From positions 310,001 through 374,000 of the forward strand of contig CAVNZM010000017.1 of the NCBI GenBank assembly GCA_963693365.1: a stretch of DNA of 64,000 nt, in the 5' to 3' direction. Below the pieces are notes generated by a model. That model had not been told where the DNA came from. It saw only the letters and a program-made list of their open reading frames with translations, and searched no databases. A program made the translations under genes and the position numbers. Source of the stretch: Amoebidium appalachense. Its lineage: Eukaryota; Ichthyosporea. This document shows positions 55,812-64,000 of the stretch, one piece after another (the stretch's first letter is position 1; the number at the start of each line of letters is the position of its first letter).

Positions 55812-56416
55812 TGATATATATACTATAGGCTTTTTTTGAAGCATTTATCTTTTTTGGGAGATTATGGTGTGCTCCTTTCGAACCTTTCGAAAAAAGTTAA
55901 TTGAGACTGGAACCCCAGGTTCGAAGGCTCTCATGAGTGTTTGCATTTTTTTCGTAGTACCGCATTAGAAACTGTGTTTGTGTTGCAAATTGAGGTGCAT
56001 GGGTGTTGAGGTTGGGATGGTGCCACGGTGCAGTATGTGTGTGTCTGTTTGGGGGGGGGGGAGGGGGGGGGGGGAGGGGAGAGGGGGGAGGGGGGGATAA
56101 ATACAGGAAACTTACCCAGGCACAACGTCGACCAATCACAGGTGTGCCACGTGCTCAAGACCCTAGCAACAGCCAATCGGAAGACGCTCATAGCAACCAT
56201 CCACCAACCATCTAGCAACACTTTGAGCACTTTCCCCACCTGCTCCTATTGGTCGGCGGCCGCTCAGTTTATTTTGGAACACGTGATGGGGCTACGTAAT
56301 ACTTCGATATATTGGCTACCCGGTGCCTGTGCATAGAAACCCGGCCGACCATTATCTGCAGTTGATCAATGCGGATTTCGAGGGGGAGGGTGGTGAGGGG
56401 AAGAAGGACGTGGAAA

Positions 56417-56511
<95 letters not shown>

Positions 56512-56937
56512 CGCGCGAGGTTTTGTGCGCTTATTCGGTGTTCATACATTGTTTATATTATCAGAATTTGTGTTGTTTGTCAGCGGGGGGTTTGAGGGCC
56601 GGGGGGGGGGGGGGGGAAGGGAAGGGGGGAGGGGGGGGGGGGGGGGGGGGGGGGGGGCTATATATTTTCTTATCCTCGTTTTATGCGCACGGTAGAAAAA
56701 CCTACATTAATCCATGCACCAGTTTTGGATAGGTTTTAGAATGTTTGCAACAAGAGTGTCAGGGTAAGAAAGAGGAGCACAACAGCATTTCCTCCCCCGC
56801 CCCCCTCAATTCCCACACCCATGCACAGTTTGTGGCGCTGTACAAGCAACACCTTGCCGATGACGTCATAGCACGTGCAGAGGATGCAGAGTGCAAAGGT
56901 CGGCAAGGAGGAGCCGTGCCCCAAGATGGTGTTTGAG

Positions 56938-57087
<150 letters not shown>

Positions 57088-58174
57088 ATACCTGTTCATG
57101 TGTGCAAGAACTTTTTCTTACTACAGTGAAAGGGGAGGCCTTTTTTCGGAAATGTTTCACTCCCTCCCTCCCCCTCTCCCCTCCCTACCCACCACCACCC
57201 ACGCCCACCCCCCATCTCGTCGTTATCCCTTGGCCTCACCTTAAAAATTCCATTCACTATTCTCACCCCCACAGACTCACAGAAGCACAAAAAAACACAT
57301 CAACAACATGATACATCCCCCTTAACCCTCCCCCCCCAAAAAAAAAACCCCCCAACCCCCCCAAGCCCTCCCCTACCCCCCTTTTAACCACCACCAAAAA
57401 GCTCTGTACGTTGGTTTTTTGTGCCTATGTTCAACGGTATTACTTACGCGATCCCCTCTTTTCCCTCTTTCCTCTTCACCCCATCCCTTCCCCTTCCACC
57501 CCCCCCCCCCCCCACCCACCCACCCACCCACCCTGCCCCTGTACCCCTCTCCCTCCCCCCACGTCTCCCCACCACCACCGATGTCACCACCAACCCTATC
57601 TCCACCCCTTATTTCACACCTCTTACCCACATTCCCCCCCCCCCCCCCCCCCTCCCCCCAGAGTTCTTTTCTCTTCCAAGTGTCAGTTCTGAGCCACCGT
57701 AATCTTCTAGATGCACTGCGGAACATTGGAGTGTTCTGGGTGCGTCTGGGCATGTACGTGCGCATGGCTCTACTGATGGGCCTGGCATGGTTTGACGTGG
57801 GCACCAGCCAGACAGACATCCCAAACAGGCTGTCTGCTCACTTCTTTGCTATTGCCTTTTTTCTTTCATGTCGGTGAGTAACAACATATACCCCCTCCCC
57901 CCCCCCCCCCCCCCCCCACCACCACCGCCCTCCCTTCAACCCTCTTCTCCAACCCCCGCCTGTTCGCTTTCCCCTCCCCTTCCCTCCCCCTCCCCCCTCC
58001 TCTCTTCCTGTACCTCCCTCCCCCCCCCCCCCCCCATTTCCGCCACCCACACCAAACAAACTTTTGTTTTCTTCGATAATTTCCATCTGGCCTTTTACCT
58101 GGTAACTTCTGTTACCTAATTGCTCCCCTTAATCATGATCTGCCCAATCTATCCGCCTCCCCTCCCCCCCCCCC

Positions 58175-58232
<58 letters not shown>

Positions 58233-58850
58233 CGCCCCGTCCCCCTACATCTCACTCCTCAAGGGGAAGAAAGCAATCAAAAAGTAGAATAGACAAACGA
58301 AAAAAGAGCACTTGATTAGGCTGTTTGCCTTCACATGCTAATGAAGAATTAAGAACGGAGCATGAAAGTTTGGGCAAAAGATCCCTCCCTGCACCCCACC
58401 TGTACCCTCGGTTTGCTCATGTAGCCAGCCAATCCAAATTATTTCTAAAAATAGCGCACCAATCAGGTTGCAGCAGTGCCCGCCTTCATCGAAGAGCGCC
58501 AGATCTTTGTCCGTGAACGGGCCAACGGTGCATATCGGGTCGGGCCATACGCAACGGCCCACGCCCTCGCCTCAGCCCCATTCATCTTCCTCATCGCACT
58601 CGCATTCACATCCATCGCATACCCCATGGTGGGATTAAGGGCAGAGGTAGAGCCCTTCTTCCTATATTTGGCATTTCTATATTTAGCATTATTGGCTGCT
58701 GAAGGTATGATGGTGTGCATCAGTGCCCTACTGCCACTCTTCATTGCCGCTTTGGCTGTGGCTGCTTTTGCAAACGGGTTCTTTATGGTGGTCGGTGGCT
58801 TCCTGGTCCAGGTAAGAAGATCCCCCCTCCCTCCCCCCGCCCCCCTTCCG

Positions 58851-58884
<34 letters not shown>

Positions 58885-59242
58885 CCTCCCCCGAGGGCCC
58901 CCCCCCTGGCCAGCTCCCCTCCCCCTCCCTCATTTCTTCCTTTCTAAGCTTGGTGATAAGTTGGGTCCTTCCCACCCCCCCCCCCCCCCCCTCCTCCCTC
59001 CTTCCCCTCCGCTCCCCTTCTTCTTCCCATTTCAGGATTTATGTAGGGGTTAAACCCCCCTTCCCCCCACCCCTCTTCCCCCCCCCCCCCCCCCCCCCCC
59101 CCCCCACAACCACCGCCCCCACAGCCACCACCACCACTACTAAAAAAAAAAAAAAAAAGAAAACCATGTGCACGCACACAACTTATGCTCCACCCCGGCT
59201 GCTACCAGACCTTTCTTGCCCATATCTTCATTATCCCCTTCC

Positions 59243-59285
<43 letters not shown>

Positions 59286-59716
59286 TTCCCCTCCTTCTCC
59301 ACGCTTCATTTTTAACCGCTCACCACAAACAAACTCACCCATCCCCCCCCCCCCCCCCCTCCCCCCCCCCCCCCCCCTCTCCCCCTCAAACACACCCTCA
59401 AACACACAGACGGAGAGTCTCCCCGTCTATCTCAAATGGGCCAACTATCTCTCCTACCAGAAATACCCCTTCGAGGCCATTGCAAAGAATGACTTTACCG
59501 GCCTAATGTTTCAATGCACACAAACCGCCAACGTGTGCTCGTGCATTTACCCCCCTCCGAATCGGATCCGTGCTCCTCCAATGGGACGGCGGTGCTTGAA
59601 GCCTTTACTACGAGGACGTTTCCTATTGGAGGTATGTGCTGGTGATGGTGGCTATGGGGGCGTTTTGGCGAATAGGGTTTTTCCTGCTGCTCAAATACAA
59701 GGGGTACAGGCGCTAG

Positions 59717-59903
59717 GTGTTGTGCACTGTATGCATTTTCGTTTTTTTGGTTTATATAGAGTAGGTTGGTGGTGCTGTCAAGCCTTGGGGGTTTATTGAA
59801 ATTTCCATGTATGAAATGAGTTTGTGTCAATATTCAGCCGACAAAATGTTTGTAGGGCTTTGTTGTTCCCTTGCATCATGATATGGAAAAGCGAGGGGGC
59901 GAG

Positions 59904-59945
<42 letters not shown>

Positions 59946-59983
59946 GTGGTGGTGGTGGTGGTGGTGGTGGTGGTGGTGGTGGT

Positions 59984-60041
<58 letters not shown>

Positions 60042-61242
60042 CTCTTACCGTTTTACGGAAGCTGGGGGGGGGGAACCGAGGGATGCATGTATAGGGAACG
60101 GTTTCTCTGAAGTTTCGTGTTGCCTTCTTCAAACTATCTGTCAGCCTTTCACTTTCTTTCTTTTTGGTCATCCATTTTCCCATTTTCCCCTTACTTTTTT
60201 GCGTGCCTCAGGAAAGAGACTGGGTCGTAGTTATATGCGTGAATGTTTTCATGAAGTTCGTGCCAGAATACACACACACTCTCTTTTGAATTAGATGGCA
60301 CGGCTGGGCCGTCAACCCACGTCACATTACATCCTTAAATGTTTTGGGGTGTTTTTGTTAAAAGTCTGTAGCGGTCTGGGTTTTGATGTTTGCAAATGGG
60401 CGTACGTACCCACGGGGTGGCACTGCTCGTTTTTGTATCTGCAGTACTAGTCATGTATAGTCATGTATAGTTATAATTGATTCCCTGTTGATGCATGATA
60501 ATCATGCTGATTTGTATTTTCTATTTTCCATTGCTGTGACACTATAATTTAGTGGAACTTCGATGTTGTGCTTATTTTTTCGGAAAGTGGCAAATACTGT
60601 AAGTGAAAATATTTATAGCACTGACTCAATGTACTATATGTGGAGTAAAACGATATAACAACACACTCAAATGATGGACAGAGTGACTCATTTTAGTAGC
60701 CAGGGTACAAGTTCTTTTGCCAAAGAAGCATGAATTTGAATTTCGAGTTCTGAGACCCAAGGGCTGCGCCTGCAACCCAGAGTGTTTACCCTGCAGCCAA
60801 TAACAAGCAGGTCACTGCCAAAAACGGCATCATCATATGTACCCTTTTGGGAAACTTTCAAATAATTATTGTAGAACCCTTTACTAAAAGGCCAAATCAT
60901 GCACTGTAGGTGCACAGTTGTGACAACACCTCAAGTCAAGACCTGGATAATTCCCGGGCCATTGAACAAAAATATACATATTGAACTACACACATGATGC
61001 TGTGCCTATTTCACATTACCATATTGGTGGCTCTACTTACATCCGAGATATTCCTACAAAATTCCTACTATCATACACATATCACACAACCTATTACTGC
61101 CGTGGTTATTTGTTCTGAAAATTCGTCTATCTAAAACCATATGAACATGCGGTCCAGCCGCCTACATACACCCTCAGAAGTTTCAGCACTGACACGAAAA
61201 AAAATTCCACTATAGAACCCCGCCTGAATCCCCACTAGTCAA
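59717..61242. other. Intergenic: T-run/(GGT)n/G-run block, then unassigned DNA
   Basis: 59909-60041 is a T-run followed by (GGT)n and a long G-run. From 60100 to 61242 the sequence is ordinary and mildly AT-rich. No gene was recognised. Confidence 0.6.
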
Positions 61243-61838
61243 TTAGTCAGACGTCAGAGACATTGCCATATTTGGTATCATCTCACCCTCATTCTGCCAG
61301 ACAACCCCCATCTCCGTCTCCAGCCCCCATGCCTGCATCTCCTCCAAGTCATCCGTGTCGACATCTCTCATAGACCCCAACTCCTCCCTACTCCTGTCTA
61401 TCTCCTTAACAGTGATCTGCCTCTCCATCTCCCTCACCGCCTTCGCCTCATCCATCCTCACATCCCCTCATCCTCATGTTGTTGCCATCTATCCGGGTTG
61501 GCCTCAATCTCCATCACCAATATCTCCATCTCCATCGCTGCTAGCGCCGCCTCCTCTACATCTCTCTGCGTGCGCTCAGACAACCACGTAGGCCCCAGTT
61601 TCTGTTTTCCCTGCGCCATAATTTGCCTTAAACCTGACTTCACCGGAAGTGCAAGTTTTTTCTTTCTTGATTCGTCAGAGGATGTGCGTGATTCATCGCT
61701 TACTAGCGAGGTGATGCTTTGACTATGACGTAGGGCTGGGCGTGAGACCGGGGGGGTGTCAGGGTCTGTGTCTGTGGTGGGAGGGGTGGGGCACTCGCTG
61801 AAGGTTATGTCCCAGTGGGTGTCTGTGTTCTCGTCCAT
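61243..61838 (-). CDS. Unassigned Ser/Thr/Pro- and Glu-rich ORF, split by a one-base frame break
   Basis: On the minus strand an ATG at 61838 opens a 126-codon frame (MDENTDTHWDITFSECPTPP, later SERTQRDVEEAALAAMEMEI), ending at TGA at 61458-61460. An overlapping second frame continues with the same Glu/Met/Arg-rich character (MDEAKAVREMERQITVKEID) to TAA at 61243-61245. One additional base in the G4 run (plus strand C 61464-61467) would join them into about 199 residues, which suggests one gene with a recent lesion or a sequence error. The C-terminal part is predicted helical. No family is recognised. Confidence 0.5.
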
Positions 61839-62993
61839 TGCAACGATGTTTGCTCAAAAACACTATGAAAATGTGTTAATGTTATGTGGGCCTGCCCAAA
61901 TGCAAGAACCGGTAACCACAAGGGCCCGGGCCCGCTCGCAAACCTTTCTCGTAGACGGAGGCTCCCCCAAAGCCGACCTTAGCCGTATTCCCTGTAATTT
62001 CAAATATAACGAGTCTCCAAAAGGGACTTGATAATCTGTACTAATGCAAACGGCATGACTCTGCAATTGACCGGAGAAGTTCTGCCAGCGATCTCTGTTT
62101 TTCGGTGGGTTGAAAGACGGCTAGAACTTGATGGTAGCTCTTCAAAGTGTATGTGTTTGTTTGCTCGCGCGAGCTTCACTGGCTATTGACAAAACAAAAA
62201 CAAGCTAGTGTGTGATGGGCCATGAGCCGCATAAAGTTTCACCACTGACAACATCAGTCAGAAGACAAATTGTCGACATTACATTGAAACGGTGTAATGG
62301 CTGCGTAAAATTTCAACATCAAACGTTAGGGTTTACTTAGAAGCTCCGACTAACAACATGGAAACGTACACAGACAGCAACTTTAGTTTTGACTACTCAA
62401 AAAAGTACACCAAGCCAAGGAGTAAAGTGGCACACCTTGTGACCGTCATCATCATGAAAAGTCAAAAGCTGGGAGACAACGAATCAGCTGCAGGCACGCT
62501 GTTCTTTATTTTTATGGTTCATCTATATGTGTTTTGATTGGTAGACAATCATCTGAAATTCCATTGGCTCTAAGTTAGCGAATCAGAACGGGCTTTTCCT
62601 TAACAAATATTTGATGTTCTCCGGGCCAGTGGGCAACGGCTCAACATCAAATGTTAACACACAACTAGCACGCAACAGAACATATTTTAAACCCCAAAAT
62701 TTTACATAGGCACGCTTTGTTTCTTATATTACCAGTGATTTTATTTTCTCTCTTCACATATTTTTTTAACATGCACGGAAGCAGTGATCATATGATGATC
62801 AAAGAGCAGCGGATGTGATGCGATCTGGGCATTTTTTTATTGTTTGCTAACGATGCGACACTGTGAAATGAATCTTACGACTGTCTATCTCAGACGGTCC
62901 CTATCTCGGACTGACCGACACGGCTCCTTTATTAATCGGGATAATCAAGAGTGTCAGGATAACCGCCAATCCGGATATTCGCTCATGGATAGT

Positions 62994-63049
<56 letters not shown>

Positions 63050-63150
63050 AGAAAAATTCGTCCCTGAAGCTTACTCGAGAGATGATGTCGTGTTGCCATT
63101 TTTGGCTCGTGTGCTTTTGTGCACTTAGTATTCTTCCTGCTTGCAACTAA
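61839..63150. other. Intergenic; no supported gene; long C-run
   Basis: Ordinary composition except for a C-run of about 53 bases at 62996-63048. The phrase 'CAACATCAAA.GTTA' occurs at 62309 and 62643. No gene recognised. Confidence 0.6.
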
Positions 63151-63372
63151 ACTGTTCAATGCAATAAGAGGGGCGAGTGCGGTTTTTGTACAGGGAGTCG
63201 CACTATTCCCTGGGTTTCGAGGTTAGAAAACTCCTCAGGACCTTTGTTGTGTTACCTTGGCCCCATGTGTGCTATGTTAAGCACGAGACAGCCGTGTGGT
63301 ACTTATGTACCAAAGGGCGAGTGTACGTTTTCACGTCGGTCTCAGTGTGCTAATAATAGTGGTTGTTGCTAA
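63151..63372 (+). CDS. Possible cysteine-rich exon
   Basis: A 73-codon open frame between stops contains ten cysteines (QCNKRGECGFC, CYLGPMC, QPCGTYVPKGEC, SQCANNSGCC). It is not simple repeat, and the cysteine spacing looks like an extracellular module. No clear start or splice sites were fixed and no family is recognised; it could be chance. Confidence 0.25.
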   Translation, partial: TVQCNKRGECGFCTGSRTIPWVSRLENSSGPLLCYLGPMCAMLSTRQPCGTYVPKGECTFSRRSQCANNSGCC

Positions 63373-64000
63373 AATCAGCACTGTACATGTGCTCTGTTTG
63401 AGCATGGTCACGTGTAGGTAGTGTGCATGTGTATGTGATGTGTTCGTGCTTACTTGTTATGTACTTCTCTGTGTGTATGTTTGTGTTTGTGTTACACGTT
63501 TGTTTGTTTTTGTGTGCACATGTGTATGTACACGTGCATGTGTGTTTGTGTTACTGTTAAGCTTTGTGTGTTTGTGTGTGCCTGTGTGCGTCTGTGTGTA
63601 CACGTGTTTGTGTTACGTGTGTGTGGTGGCATACGTGTTTGTTTGTGCTTGTGTACTATGTGTGCCTATGTGTGTAAACGTGAGTGTGTACATGTCTGTA
63701 CACCTGACATTATGTGTGTGTCAATGTGCGTGTTTTTTTTTGTGTGTGTGTTTTTGCACGTGTGTGGTGTGTAAATGTGTTGTGTGTACGCCGTATGTAC
63801 TATGTGTACGTGTATACACATCTTTGTTTTGTGTTTATTTGTTTGTGTGTGTGCTTGCGCGCGTGCACGTGGTTGTGTGTGTGTGTGCAGAGTGTGTGTG
63901 TCGCATGTCGCAGTTGTGTGGAATTCGCTGGGCGGTTTAATTGTGTGTGTGGTTGTGTGTTGTTATGTGTGACCCTCTTTTGGGTACTTTGTGTTTAGTG
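63373..64000. other. GT-rich degenerate repeat at the right edge
   Basis: From about 63420 the sequence is a degenerate (TG)n with TTTG, TACG and ATGTG variants. Its open frames (Val/Cys-rich) are artefacts of the repeat. Confidence 0.8.

Noticed and set aside
63440-63940. 166-codon Val/Cys-rich frame at the right edge
   Set aside because: Degenerate GT repeat translation with no domain signal.

Overview
The window is eukaryotic nuclear DNA. Genes are interrupted by many GT-AG introns, there are no operons or Shine-Dalgarno signals, and most of the length is intronic or intergenic simple-sequence DNA: (CA)n, (GT)n, (CT)n, long G or C runs and long A or T runs. Joining exons by splice consensus and reading phase gives two convincing intact genes, one gene intact except for two poly-C frame slips, several partial or uncertain genes, one ABC-transporter pseudogene, and a set of inverted-repeat and LINE-type elements. 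The lineage cannot be fixed from sequence alone. EGF/PAN surface proteins with symmetric phase-1 exons look holozoan-like, while a low-molecular-weight (fungal/plant/bacterial-type) thioredoxin reductase argues against an ordinary animal. A unicellular relative of animals or another protist is the best guess.

Layout. 1354-8635 (+): an eight-exon gene for an acidic, low-complexity 505-residue protein of unknown function with a recurring 'LPPL + acidic/serine' motif. 9-15.7 kb: microsatellites and unassigned DNA. 15711-28091 (+): a fifteen-exon gene for a secreted protein with a signal peptide, three copies of an NGGFE/DUF642-like galactose-binding-type domain, three EGF modules and a PAN/apple-like C-terminus. 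28-35 kb: intergenic, rich in foldback elements and a dispersed repeat family. 36221-37229 (+): two more EGF exons, followed closely by a minus-strand LINE reverse-transcriptase fragment. 38624-39855 (-): a probable mitochondrial ribosomal protein of the L51/S25/CI-B8 fold. 42594-49600 (-): complete thioredoxin reductase in nine exons, including a 31-nt microexon. 50602-51126 (+): an unassigned single-exon ORF. 52089-59716 (+): an ABCG-type transporter pseudogene whose Walker A exon lies between two near-identical LINE 3'-end copies. 61243-61838 (-): an unassigned ORF pair. The right end is mostly non-coding.

The most striking signals concern splice sites and simple repeats. In the secreted-protein gene, two homologous 88-nt exons each carry tandem duplications of their own 3' splice junction, and one upstream exon carries tandem copies of its 5' splice junction. 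Many acceptors are simply the end of a (CA)n tract. A roughly 950-bp foldback element contains about sixteen tandem GCAGAATTATTCTGC-like palindromes inside a second inverted repeat. Several genes show one-base frame breaks in C, G or T runs, which may be read/assembly error or real mutation; the ABCG gene additionally has nonsense codons and no Walker B exon.
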